From Roseovarius sp. (GTDB lineage Bacteria > Pseudomonadota > Alphaproteobacteria > Rhodobacterales > Rhodobacteraceae): a DNA stretch of 64,000 nucleotides. Below, piece after piece: positions 18,010-26,874 of the stretch. The stretch is taken from assembly GCA_014359765.1 (NCBI GenBank), contig JACIYT010000014.1, forward strand, positions 1 to 64,000, in the 5' to 3' direction. A program made the position numbers and the translations under genes. Every line of letters starts with the position of its first letter. Positions within the stretch are counted from its first letter, which is position 1. Below the pieces are notes generated by a model. It had not been told where the DNA came from and ran no database searches. It saw nothing but the letters and a program-made list of their open reading frames with translations.

Positions 18010-19741
18010 CGCGCATCCCCTTCCTGTTGCGCCACAAGGCGCGCGGCAGGACCACTGCCAGGGCAAAGGGCGCGAAGGCCGCCGCCGTCTGTGCCAGCGC
18101 ATAGACCCCGATCACCCGCCGGTCGCCACCCGCCGCCAGCGCCACCGCCTCGGTCGTGAGCGTCGCCACCCGCCCCGCCCCCACGAGCAACGTCGGCAGG
18201 TATTGCCCCACCGACACGGCAAAGCCAACCGCCGCCGCGACGAGCAGCGGCCGCAGGAGCATCGGCAGCCGCACCGCCCAGAGCACCCGGTCGGGCCCCG
18301 CGCCAAGCGCGCGCGCGATGACGCCCTGCCGCGCATCCCAGGCGCGCCACGGCTCCGACAGCGACAGGAACACATAGGGCAGCACGAAGACCAGATGCGC
18401 CAGCACCACCGCCGCGCGCCCGCCATCGACGCCGGTGGCGATGGAGAGCGTCTGAAACCCCATCAGGAACGCCACCTGCGGCACGATCAACGGCAGGTAA
18501 AGCAGCCAGAGCGCGCGCGTGGCAGGCCTGAGCCCGTGGCGATGCCCGGCCTCGAGGCTTGCCAGCGTCAGCAGCAGCGCCAGTCCCGTCGCCGCCCCGG
18601 CGATGAGCAGCGTTTCGGTCACCGGACCGGCAAGGCGCGGGCCGTGGCGCTGCCAGTTGCGCAAGGTCAGAGCGTCGGGCAGCAGGTCGGGAAATTGCCA
18701 GAGCCCGGCAAAGGACCAGACCACCTGCCCCGCCAGCCCCGCGATCACGGCAAGCGCCGCCAGCCCGCCCAGCATCAGCGCACCCATGCGCAGCGCCTGT
18801 TCGCCTCGGCGCCGCCCCCGCGCGCCGGAGGCGATCCAGACCCGCCCCAGTCGCGCAACGGCCACCTCCATCAGCCGCCAGAGGCCAAGACCCAGAAGCA
18901 CAAGCCCCAGTTGCAGCACCGCCCCCGCCGCCGCCTGAAACCGCATGGACAGATCCGGATCGCTCATCCAGCGCACCACCTGCACCGCCAGCGTCGGCGG
19001 CGTGTTGGGCCCGAGGATGATCGCCACATCGACCACCGACATGGAAAACGCCAGCACCGCATAGACCGGCAGGCGGATCTGGCGGTAGAGCTGAGGAAAG
19101 ATCGCCTTGAGCCACCCCGTGACGCGCCCGTAGCCAAGGGCCTGCGCCACCCGCAGGCTCTGACCGGGGCGCACTTGGGTCAGCGCGGCGAGCGTCATCA
19201 GCAGCAGGAACGGCACTTCCTTGGTGACGAGGCCAAGGATCAGGCTGACCCCCGCCGGATCCTGAAGGATCAGCAGGTCGGGCGGGCGCGCCCATCCGGT
19301 GAGGCCGGGCGAGAGCGCGCGCGCGATCCAGCCCGAGGGCGCGATGAGAAAGGCAAGGCCGAAGGCCGCCGCTGCATGGGGCACCGACAGGAGCGGCGAG
19401 AGCAGCCGCTCGATGGCACCGAAGGTCCGCGTGCCCGCCCAGCCGGCACAGATGAGCACCACGAGACCAAGCGAGATCGCGGTGGCGGCAAACCCCACCC
19501 CGAGGCTGAGCGCCACCGCGCGCGGCAGGCCGGGCCATGCGAAAAGCGCATCAAAGGCGGCAAGGGTCACGCCATGCCCGCCCAGCGCCGGCATGTAGCC
19601 CAGCGCCGGCGCCAGCGTGCCCGAAAGCCCCGCCAGCACCGGCCCCAGCATCACCGCCAGGGTCAGCAGCGGCGCCCAGGGCAGGAACCGCGCCCGCCGC
19701 CGCGAGGGCGGCGGGGCGGTGGTGCTGACGGCAAGGCGCAT
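18002..19741 (-). CDS. ynjC: ABC transporter fused permease, YnjC-like
   Basis: Inner-membrane permease, 579 aa with about 12 hydrophobic helices: two BPD_transp_1 halves in one chain, as in YnjC, ThiP and SfuB. EAA-type loops are recognisable in each half (RVAQALGYGRVTGWLKAIFPQ and GVIARALGAGPDRVLWAVRLP), the second with the usual glycine. Six bases after the binding-protein gene and overlapping the ATPase gene, so one transcription unit. The single fused permease would pair with two copies of the YnjD-like ATPase. Substrate not deducible. Confidence 0.82.
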   Translation of the reverse strand: MRLAVSTTAPPPSRRRARFLPWAPLLTLAVMLGPVLAGLSGTLAPALGYMPALGGHGVTLAAFDALFAWPGLPRAVALSLGVGFAATAISLGLVVLICAGWAGTRTFGAIERLLSPLLSVPHAAAAFGLAFLIAPSGWIARALSPGLTGWARPPDLLILQDPAGVSLILGLVTKEVPFLLLMTLAALTQVRPGQSLRVAQALGYGRVTGWLKAIFPQLYRQIRLPVYAVLAFSMSVVDVAIILGPNTPPTLAVQVVRWMSDPDLSMRFQAAAGAVLQLGLVLLGLGLWRLMEVAVARLGRVWIASGARGRRRGEQALRMGALMLGGLAALAVIAGLAGQVVWSFAGLWQFPDLLPDALTLRNWQRHGPRLAGPVTETLLIAGAATGLALLLTLASLEAGHRHGLRPATRALWLLYLPLIVPQVAFLMGFQTLSIATGVDGGRAAVVLAHLVFVLPYVFLSLSEPWRAWDARQGVIARALGAGPDRVLWAVRLPMLLRPLLVAAAVGFAVSVGQYLPTLLVGAGRVATLTTEAVALAAGGDRRVIGVYALAQTAAAFAPFALAVVLPRALWRNRKGMRGG

Positions 19742-19747
19742 GTGGGC

Positions 19748-20965
19748 TTACTGACCGACGCCGTAACGCGCCGTCCAGTCCTGTTCCAGGCGGACCATCC
19801 AGGAGGGGTGCGGCTCGGGCAGGGAATCACCCAGCGCCTCGGGCGAGAGCGTGGCGATGCCGCGCGCGATCGCCTCGAACCGGGCGCGATCCTCCTCCCC
19901 CAGCTTGTCCAGCGCGAGCACGGTGCCGTTGCCCCAGACCGCCGGATCGGATTTGCGCGCCTGCGCCTCGGGCGACATCAGGAAATTCGCCAGCACCAGC
20001 GCGCCCTCCTTGGCATTGGCGTTGTAGGGAATGGCGACAAAGCTCGCATTGCCGATCGTGCCACCGTCGAGCACATAGCTGCGCACCGTGTCGGGCAGCT
20101 CGAAATTGGCGATGGCATTCGACGGCTCGTTGGGGTTGAAGCTGAGCGCAAGGTCGATCTCGCCATCGTTCATCAGCTGGATGAGGCGGGGCCCCGATTG
20201 CGGATAGGCCGCACCACCGCGCCAGAGGTGCGGCGTGAGCGCGTCGAGATAGTCCCAGAGCGGCGCGGTCGCGGCCGCGTAGCTCTCTTCGTTCACCGGC
20301 GCGCTCAGCACGGCCGGATCGGGCGCGAGCTCCATCACCGCCTGCTTGAGGAAGGTGGAGCCGAGGAAATTGGGCGGTTGCGGATAGGCAAAGCGGCCCG
20401 GATTGGCGCGCGCCCAGTCGAGCAGCGCGGGGATGCTGCGCGGCGGTTCGCTCAGGCGCGCGGTGTCGTGGTAGAAGATGATCTGCGCCATGCCCCAGGG
20501 CGCCTCCAGCCCCTCGGTCGGCACGGTGAAATCCGAGGTCACCGCCGCCTTGCCCTCGACATCGACGAAGTGCCAGTTGGGCAGGTCCTCGGCCCAGGGG
20601 CCGAAGAGCAGCCCCTGCTCCTTCATCGCCGCGAAATTCTCGCCGTTGATCCAGATGAGATCGACCGCGCCGCCCGCATCCTTGCCCGCCGATTTCTCGG
20701 CGATGACGCGGCTGACGGCATCGGCGGTGTCCTTGAGCTTCACATGCTCGACGGTGACGCCATACCGCTCGGCCACCTGCGCGCCGGCCCAGGCGATGTA
20801 ATCGTTGATCGCATTGCCGCCGCCCCAGGCGTGCCAATAGACGGTCTGCCCCTGCGCCGCTGCGGTGATCGCGTCCCAATCCCCGGGGTCGGGCACCACC
20901 TCCTGCGCCGCCAGCGGCGCGGCCAGCGCAAGCGCGGCCAGCGCGGTCATCATGGATCGGATCAT
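19748..20965 (-). CDS. ynjB: ABC transporter substrate-binding protein, YnjB-like
   Basis: Periplasmic solute-binding protein, 405 aa, with signal peptide MIRSMMTALAALALAAPLAA cut before QEV. The mature start (GQTVYWHAWGGGNAINDYIAWAG) and the block IWINGENFAAMKEQGLLFGPW are hallmarks of the YnjB family, a distinct branch of the extracellular solute-binding class. RBS GGAGA sits before the ATG. Family members are of unknown substrate. Its position after a radical SAM gene and a 33-codon ORF suggests transport of a substrate or product related to that enzyme, but this is inference. Confidence 0.82.
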   Translation of the reverse strand: MIRSMMTALAALALAAPLAAQEVVPDPGDWDAITAAAQGQTVYWHAWGGGNAINDYIAWAGAQVAERYGVTVEHVKLKDTADAVSRVIAEKSAGKDAGGAVDLIWINGENFAAMKEQGLLFGPWAEDLPNWHFVDVEGKAAVTSDFTVPTEGLEAPWGMAQIIFYHDTARLSEPPRSIPALLDWARANPGRFAYPQPPNFLGSTFLKQAVMELAPDPAVLSAPVNEESYAAATAPLWDYLDALTPHLWRGGAAYPQSGPRLIQLMNDGEIDLALSFNPNEPSNAIANFELPDTVRSYVLDGGTIGNASFVAIPYNANAKEGALVLANFLMSPEAQARKSDPAVWGNGTVLALDKLGEEDRARFEAIARGIATLSPEALGDSLPEPHPSWMVRLEQDWTARYGVGQ

Positions 20966-20989
20966 CGTCAGTCTCCTGTCGGGGGAAGG

Positions 20990-21091
20990 TTACAGCCTAT
21001 CGGCCAGCAGACCGAAGCCCAAGTCAAGCCGCGCCGCCGTCTCGGGCGCGGGCAGACGCGCGGCACGCCGGTCCGTGAGCGCATCGCTCAT
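20990..21091 (-). CDS. Small 33-aa ORF coupled to the radical SAM gene
   Basis: Begins MSDALTDRRAARLP and ends LDLGFGLLADRL. Its ATG shares ATGA with the stop codon of the radical SAM gene, so it could be translated by coupling, and it ends 24 bases before the ynjB start. No cysteine, no signal peptide, arginine-rich first half and leucine-rich tail. It could be a real small protein, a peptide substrate or regulator, or just an open stretch: 34 codons without a stop is not rare in DNA this GC-rich. No family recognised. Confidence 0.4.
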   Translation of the reverse strand: MSDALTDRRAARLPAPETAARLDLGFGLLADRL

Positions 21092-22158
21092 TGCGCCGCC
21101 CGCCTCGCCGCTAGTCGTTCCGCGCGCAACCGCACCAGTTCCGGCCCCAGCATCTTGTCAAAAAACCGGTCGCAGCCGATGCAGAGATTGCGATAGGGCG
21201 CGCCATCGGGGCGTTTCGTGCGGGATTCGTCAAGGAACCGCGCCACGTCCCAGCCATGCGCCAGCCCCATCCGCTCGGGGTGGCCCATGGAAATCGCCTC
21301 GAAGGCGGGATGACCCACGAGGCTGTCGAGGATATCCTCGAGCCGCTCCTCGCAGAGATTGCCCAGCGGCGCGGCGGTCTTGAGGCAGCAGGGAAACACA
21401 TCGCCATTGGGGTCGATCGACACCTCCGAGCCCGAATAGCCGCGGTTGAGAAAGCCCAGGCCCCCCGACCAGACATTGCAGAAATTGTCGGTGATCGTGG
21501 CCTTCGAGAGCGAATTTTCCCAGGCCCGGCCGCGCGGCCAGATCTTTCCGATCCAGGCATCTTCCGTGGCACCGAACATCGAATAGACCGGCTGATCCTG
21601 CGTCTGATCGGCCCAGTTGCGGGTGGTCGAGGCGAGCGCGCTGTCGCGCATTCCCGCCGCCTCGAACATCGCGCGCAGCCGGTCGATGAGAGGCAGGCGC
21701 CTGTCACCTTCGTGGCCCACGTGAAAATCGTCCATCCCGGCGCAGGAGATCATCCAGACCCCGCGCGCGAGCAGATCGTCAATGATCTGCGGCGTGACCA
21801 GATCGCCGGTGGTCTGCACGATCACCCGCACACCCTGCGCGCCGTATCTGGCCTGAATGGCCTCCAGCGCGGGATAGAGAACCTCCTCGCGCACCGGATC
21901 GAGCAGCACCTCGCCCCCCGCGAGGATGATGCGGCTCGCGCGGCGCTCATAGCCGCCGGGCGCGGTCTCCGACGGCGCGTCGAGATCGAGATAGCTCAAC
22001 TCGTCGGGAAGGCTTGCCAGAACCTTGGGAACGCTCGCCTTCGCCTCGTCCACCACCTTGCGCAGCGCGCCGCGCACATAGGGGCGAAAGCGGCTCTCGT
22101 AACAATGCTTGCAACGTCGATGACAGGCCCAGCACAGAACGTAATAGATGCTTTCCAT
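21088..22158 (-). CDS. Radical SAM protein with SPASM-like C-terminus
   Basis: 356 aa. The N-terminus carries the radical SAM cluster motif CHRRCKHCY (CxxxCxxC) inside VLCWACHRRCKHCYESRF, so it should bind a 4Fe-4S cluster and S-adenosylmethionine. After the TIM-barrel region (AGGEVLLDP as the glycine-rich SAM-binding strand) there are further cysteines in VFPCCLKTAAPLGNLCEE and LCIGCDRFF, a SPASM/Twitch-like arrangement for auxiliary clusters. SPASM enzymes often modify peptides, but not always. Start ATG at 22158 has GGAAGGAG 8 bases before it; a GTG three codons earlier is possible. First gene of the operon with the 33-codon ORF and the YnjBCD-like importer. Substrate unknown. Confidence 0.8.
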   Translation of the reverse strand: MESIYYVLCWACHRRCKHCYESRFRPYVRGALRKVVDEAKASVPKVLASLPDELSYLDLDAPSETAPGGYERRASRIILAGGEVLLDPVREEVLYPALEAIQARYGAQGVRVIVQTTGDLVTPQIIDDLLARGVWMISCAGMDDFHVGHEGDRRLPLIDRLRAMFEAAGMRDSALASTTRNWADQTQDQPVYSMFGATEDAWIGKIWPRGRAWENSLSKATITDNFCNVWSGGLGFLNRGYSGSEVSIDPNGDVFPCCLKTAAPLGNLCEERLEDILDSLVGHPAFEAISMGHPERMGLAHGWDVARFLDESRTKRPDGAPYRNLCIGCDRFFDKMLGPELVRLRAERLAARRAAQ

Positions 22159-22251
22159 ACCCGGCACTCCTTCCCCCGCCTGCCGGTCATGAATGCCCGA
22201 TATGCGCGACCGGCGTAAGGCCCCTCACGCAATCGTCAGACGCCCGGCGCG

Positions 22252-24114
22252 CTATTCCGCCGCCAGGGCGGGTGTCCCGGGCGCGCGGAACATCTCGCGG
22301 TCACACCGGGCGCGCCGCACGATGGGGGGCGGCGCGATCACATCCGGCGTGGCCAGAAGCCGCGCCACCCGCCACCCCGACAGCATCGAGAGAGGCACCG
22401 CCGCGACGAGGCTCACGGCGATCGGCAGCAGCCAGAGCGACACCATCCCCGCCGCCATCCCGAGCGCCAGCAGCGCGCCGCTCACCGTTTCGAGCGCGTG
22501 GAACTTGGCCACCGTGGTCAGACCGTAATCGCCGCCCTTGCGCGCCTGCGGCGACCAGATCGGGCGGATACCGATCACCACGCGCAGCACCGCCACGACC
22601 TGCTGCACCATCATGACCGGCGCGAACAGGATCGACAGGAGGATCTCCACCCCCAGCGACAGCGCGAACCGCCCCCCACCGCCGAACCGCGCCATCGGCA
22701 ATTCGCCAAGGGCGATCGCCAGCGCGCCCATGAGTTTGGGCGCGAGCAGCATCCCATACATGAACACCAGGATCAGAACGGAATTGACCCGGCTCATCTC
22801 GGGCCAGACCGGGTAGAGCGGGTTCTCGGCCGAGAAATAGGTGATGACGCTGTCCGGCCCGTTGCCCAGCAGCGCCCAGATCACCAGCAGCCCGAACCAG
22901 GCGGGCGACAGGAGATAGCTCATCGCGCCGTGAAACAGGTGAAACCGCGACACCGCGTGAAAGCCGCGCGTGCCCAGAAGCCGCAGGTGTTGCAGGTTGC
23001 CGTGGCACCAGCGCCGGTCGCGCAGCGCGTAGTCGATGAGCGTGGCGGGCGGCTCCTCGTAGCTGCCGTCGATCTGCGGCACGAAGCGCACCGCCCAGCC
23101 CGCGCGCCGCAACAGCCCCGCCTCGACGAAATCATGGCTGAGGATCAGCCCCCCCCGCCCCGCGAGCGAGGGCATCCGCGGCAGCCCGGCGCAATCGGCA
23201 AAGGCGCGGGTGCGGATGATCGCGTTATGGCCCCAGTAATTGCCCTCGGTCCCGGTCCAGCCCGCCAGCCCCTCGCTCAGCAGCGTGCCGTAAACGGCGG
23301 CGGCGAACTGCTGCATCCGACCAAAGAGCGTGTCCGAACCGATCACCATCGGCGCCGACTGGATGAGCCCCGCCGTGGGATCGGCGGCCATTTCGTCGGC
23401 GAGCGCGACGATCGCCTCGGCGCTCATCAGGCTGTCGGCATCGAGCACCAGCATCGCGTCATGCGCCGCCCCCCAGCCCTCGATCCAGTCCCTGATATTG
23501 CCGACCTTGCGCTCGGTGTTGCGCGTCCGGCGGCGATACCAGACGCGCAGACCGGGCGGCAGGACGGCGCGCAGCGTCCCGAAGGCGTGGCCTTCCGCCA
23601 GGGCGATGGCCGCGTCCTGCGTGTCGCTGAGAATGAACAGCTCGAAACGGTGCGCCGTGGCGCTCTCGGAGAGCGCCTGCATCATCGCGCAGGCATTGCC
23701 GAACACCTCGGCGGTGTCCTCGTTATAGATCGGCACGATGAGCGCGACCGAAAGCGGCGGAGCCGCGCGCCGGCCCTCGGCCACCCGGCCGCGCCGACAG
23801 ACAAGACCGAGCGCCGCGGTGCAGACCGACAGCGCGATCCAGAAGAACGTGACCGTGACCAGCGCCAGCAACACCCATTCGAGCCACCAGAGACCGCCCT
23901 CGGCCAGCCAGTCGGCAAAGACCAGGGCCAGCGCGCCGGTGGTCACGAGCGCCGGGCCGAACACCGCCAGCCGCCGCCAGCGAAACCGCGGCTCGGGCTG
24001 CCAGGCGGGCGCGTTCGGATCGCGGTGCGGCGCGCCGAGGCTCTGCACCGGATGGTGCAGCGGAGCGCGCGGCGGCATGAGCGCCGCGCCGGGGAGGGCG
24101 ATCACGCGGTCCAT
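22252..24114 (-). CDS. opgH: Glucan biosynthesis glucosyltransferase OpgH (MdoH)
   Basis: Inner-membrane family 2 glycosyltransferase that polymerises UDP-glucose into the backbone of osmoregulated periplasmic glucans. 620 aa, shorter than E. coli OpgH (847) because the long cytoplasmic N-terminus is missing. Helices near 50-110, then the catalytic domain with IVPIYNEDTAEV, the DAD of VLDADSLM, and RRWCHGNLQH (QxxRW-like), then about five C-terminal helices. Its start overlaps the end of opgG by 13 bases. Last gene of the opg operon. Confidence 0.92.
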   Translation of the reverse strand: MDRVIALPGAALMPPRAPLHHPVQSLGAPHRDPNAPAWQPEPRFRWRRLAVFGPALVTTGALALVFADWLAEGGLWWLEWVLLALVTVTFFWIALSVCTAALGLVCRRGRVAEGRRAAPPLSVALIVPIYNEDTAEVFGNACAMMQALSESATAHRFELFILSDTQDAAIALAEGHAFGTLRAVLPPGLRVWYRRRTRNTERKVGNIRDWIEGWGAAHDAMLVLDADSLMSAEAIVALADEMAADPTAGLIQSAPMVIGSDTLFGRMQQFAAAVYGTLLSEGLAGWTGTEGNYWGHNAIIRTRAFADCAGLPRMPSLAGRGGLILSHDFVEAGLLRRAGWAVRFVPQIDGSYEEPPATLIDYALRDRRWCHGNLQHLRLLGTRGFHAVSRFHLFHGAMSYLLSPAWFGLLVIWALLGNGPDSVITYFSAENPLYPVWPEMSRVNSVLILVFMYGMLLAPKLMGALAIALGELPMARFGGGGRFALSLGVEILLSILFAPVMMVQQVVAVLRVVIGIRPIWSPQARKGGDYGLTTVAKFHALETVSGALLALGMAAGMVSLWLLPIAVSLVAAVPLSMLSGWRVARLLATPDVIAPPPIVRRARCDREMFRAPGTPALAAE

Positions 24115-25610
24115 CGGTAGAGCCAGACCTCGGTGACGCCGCGCCCCTCGTGAAAGAGCTGCGCGCGGATCTCGGCCACCTCCACATCACCGGGATCAAA
24201 GGAAAAGGCGAGCCGCGGCCCCCCCGTTTCGGGATTGCGCTGGACGATTCCCGGCGAAGTCTCGAACCGGTTGGAATTCACATAGATCACCAGATCGTCG
24301 TAATCCTCGGGCAGGGCGGCATGGGGGGCAAAGTCGATCGTGACCAGCAGGTGATGGTTGTGCGGAAAACCGCGCCCGATGCGGGTCTCGAGCACCTTCG
24401 CCACCGGCTTTTGCTCGGGGATCTCGGCGGTCCAGGCCATGCGATAGGTAAAGGCGTGTTCGCTGCCCGCCGCCAGCGGATCGCGCGGGCGCCAATAGGC
24501 CACGATATTGTCAAAGATTTCCTTGTCGGTCGGGATCTCGACCAGCGTCACCGCGCCGCGCCCCCAATCCTCGCCCGGGGTGATCCAGAGGCTGGGACGG
24601 CGATGATACATCGCTTCCAGATCGTGGAAATCGGAATAGCGCCGCGACCGTTGCGCAAGGCCAAAGCCCTGCGGCCCGTCATCCACGAAGCTCGACACCT
24701 GAAGGTGGCGGGGATTGGCCAGGGGCCGCCACAGCATCTCGCCATTGCCGTTGAGGATCGCAAGCCCGTCGCTGTCATGAACTGCCGGGCGAAAATCGTT
24801 GAAGCGGTCGCGCATCGTGGCGTCGAAATAGAACATCGAGGTGAGCGGCGCGATGCCGACATTGGCCAGCTCCACCCGCGGCCAGAGCGTGCAGCGCACA
24901 TCGACATCGGCCGAATCGCCATGGGGATCGAGGGTGAAATGATACATCCCCGTGACCGACGGGCTCTCCATCAGGGCGTGAATGCGGTGCAGCCGCGCGC
25001 CGGGGGCGGGCTTTTCCACCCAGAACCGCGTGAAATCGGGGAATTCCTCGCCCTCGGGCGCGGCAGTATTGACCGCCAGCCCCCGCGCCGAGAGGCCATA
25101 GACCAGATCGCGCGCGATCACCCGGAAATAGCTCGCGCCCTGGAACACGGCGTATTCCTGGAACTTGCCGGGCTTCTCGATCTCGGCGCGCAGCCGCACC
25201 CCCGAATAGCCCAGCCGGTCATCAACGGGCAGATCGGTCGGCACGATCTCGTGCTTTTCATAAAGCGTCATGTCGAAGGGCACGCGCCGCGCGATGCCGT
25301 CCTCGACCATGTTGACCTCGACCGAATGGGGAAAATAGAGACCGGGGGGAAAGAGGTCGAATTCCAGCGTGCTTTCGGTTCCGGCCCAGAAGGCGCGCGC
25401 CGTGTCGAAGCGGATCGCGCGATACTGGTCATAGCTCAGCTCGCGCCATTCCTTCGGCACGCGGGGGCGCTCGGCATAGGGGCGCGCCGCCACCTCGCGC
25501 GCCAGCGCATCGAGCATCTCTTCGGAAAACGGAACCCCCTCGGCGGCCCGCGCCATGCCCGGCCAGAGGGCCAGCGCGCCCAGCCCCTGCAACACCTCGC
25601 GCCGGATCAT
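24102..25610 (-). CDS. opgG: Periplasmic glucan biosynthesis protein OpgG/OpgD (MdoG family)
   Basis: Periplasmic MdoG-family protein needed to build or branch osmoregulated glucans. 502 aa. N-terminus MIRREVLQGLGALALWPGMARA is a short twin-arginine-like signal (RREVLQG), more like Tat-exported OpgD than Sec-exported OpgG. Family blocks include LEFDLFPPGLYFPHSVEVN, the acidic patch in YSGVRLRAEIEKPGKFQEYAVFQGASYFR and RSRRYSDFHDLEAMYHRRPS. Start ATG at 25610 shares ATGA with the stop of opgC. Assignment to OpgG or OpgD is open. Confidence 0.9.
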   Translation of the reverse strand: MIRREVLQGLGALALWPGMARAAEGVPFSEEMLDALAREVAARPYAERPRVPKEWRELSYDQYRAIRFDTARAFWAGTESTLEFDLFPPGLYFPHSVEVNMVEDGIARRVPFDMTLYEKHEIVPTDLPVDDRLGYSGVRLRAEIEKPGKFQEYAVFQGASYFRVIARDLVYGLSARGLAVNTAAPEGEEFPDFTRFWVEKPAPGARLHRIHALMESPSVTGMYHFTLDPHGDSADVDVRCTLWPRVELANVGIAPLTSMFYFDATMRDRFNDFRPAVHDSDGLAILNGNGEMLWRPLANPRHLQVSSFVDDGPQGFGLAQRSRRYSDFHDLEAMYHRRPSLWITPGEDWGRGAVTLVEIPTDKEIFDNIVAYWRPRDPLAAGSEHAFTYRMAWTAEIPEQKPVAKVLETRIGRGFPHNHHLLVTIDFAPHAALPEDYDDLVIYVNSNRFETSPGIVQRNPETGGPRLAFSFDPGDVEVAEIRAQLFHEGRGVTEVWLYRWTA

Positions 25611-26839
25611 TTCGCGGCCCTCCAGGGCTGGCCCTTGAACCAGGCGACGGTATAGGCCACCACGATCAGCGCCCCGAAGCCGATGAGATTCGCCAGCGTC
25701 ATGTTCCAGGTGGTGCGCCCGATCTGATCCATGACAAAGCCCGAGAGCCGCGCGAAGAACATCGAGAAGACGAACACCGCCAGCGATTGCTGTCCCACCT
25801 TCAGGATCATCGCCAGCAGCCCCGACCAGAGCCGCGCGCCCATGCCGCCGCCCACCGCCTTGAGCCGCGCGCCACCCTCGCCCGCCGCCGCCCAGCACAG
25901 ATAGGCCAGCGCGAGGAAATGCACATAGCGCAGGATGCCGAAATCGGACTTGTTGAACAGGCCGCGGTTGTCGATCCGCCACTCCCGCGCCCAGTCAAAG
26001 CCGAATTCACGCACACCGATATTGGACAGCGGAATATTGGCCAGCACGAGGAACAGCGCCAGCCCGATGAGCAGCCGGTTGACCGGCGGTTTCGGCAGCC
26101 AGCCGCGCATGAAGGCAAAGCCGGTGAAGAAGATGAGCTGCCAGCCGAACGGGTTGAAGAACCATTTGCGATCCGACCACGGCTCTGCCGGAAAGCCGAG
26201 ATGCCAGTCGATCAGGCCCAGCGGCTCCAGCACGGCGCGCTGCGCAAGGAGCCAGATCAGCCCCATCGCGCCGAACACCGCCCATGGGCTGATCCGGCTC
26301 AACGCCATCATCAGGGGCATCATCACGAGGATCACCATATACATCGGCAGGATGTCGAAATAATTCGGCACATAGGTAAGCGTGAAGAACCCGACAAGGA
26401 GCGGCCCCGGATCGGCGAAGAATTTCCACAGGTTCAGCGAGCCGATATAGGTCTTGTCGAAACTGCCGAAATGGTCGAACCCCGCCAGCAGCGCCGCAGT
26501 GGCAAAAAACAGCGCGACATGCGCCCAATAGACCTGCCAGACGCGATAGCCCACCCGCGCCGTGCCCAGCCCCCAGCCCGCCCGCTCGAAGGCCCGGCCA
26601 AAGGCGATGGCCGAGGCCATGCCCGAGCAGAACACGAAGATCTCGGTCGCGTCCGAAAACCCCCAGCGCGCCGGGATCCAGCTTGTGAAGAAATTGTTCG
26701 GCGTATGCGCGGCGAGGATGATGAACATCGCCAGCCCGCGAAAGAAATCCAGCCGGATATCGCGTGTATGCGACACCGGGGCGGCAACCGTCTTCTGCGC
26801 TTGGCCACGGATCGTGGCCGGATCGGCAACACTCGTCAT
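25607..26839 (-). CDS. opgC: OpgC, glucan succinyltransferase-like membrane protein
   Basis: Polytopic inner-membrane protein, 410 aa with about ten helices. OpgC in Rhodobacter sphaeroides succinylates periplasmic glucans, giving them negative charge. Opening DIRLDFFRGLAMFIILAAHTP and SDATEIFVFCSGMASAIAFGR are characteristic of the OpgC/acyltransferase-3-like domain. ATG at 26839 has AAGGAG 11 bases upstream; this start was preferred to frames reaching into the gene before it. It overlaps opgG by ATGA and lies 35 bases after the TTC38-like gene, so it is the second gene of the operon. Confidence 0.88.
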   Translation of the reverse strand: MTSVADPATIRGQAQKTVAAPVSHTRDIRLDFFRGLAMFIILAAHTPNNFFTSWIPARWGFSDATEIFVFCSGMASAIAFGRAFERAGWGLGTARVGYRVWQVYWAHVALFFATAALLAGFDHFGSFDKTYIGSLNLWKFFADPGPLLVGFFTLTYVPNYFDILPMYMVILVMMPLMMALSRISPWAVFGAMGLIWLLAQRAVLEPLGLIDWHLGFPAEPWSDRKWFFNPFGWQLIFFTGFAFMRGWLPKPPVNRLLIGLALFLVLANIPLSNIGVREFGFDWAREWRIDNRGLFNKSDFGILRYVHFLALAYLCWAAAGEGGARLKAVGGGMGARLWSGLLAMILKVGQQSLAVFVFSMFFARLSGFVMDQIGRTTWNMTLANLIGFGALIVVAYTVAWFKGQPWRAAK

Positions 26840-26874
26840 TGCGGTGTCGTCTCCTTGCAAGTGGTGTGGCGGGC

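Noticed and set aside
17594-21196. A 1200-codon plus-strand frame across the YnjBCD-like genes
   Set aside because: Antisense to three ABC-transporter genes with complete motifs; Arg/Pro/His-rich translation typical of GC-rich shadow frames.
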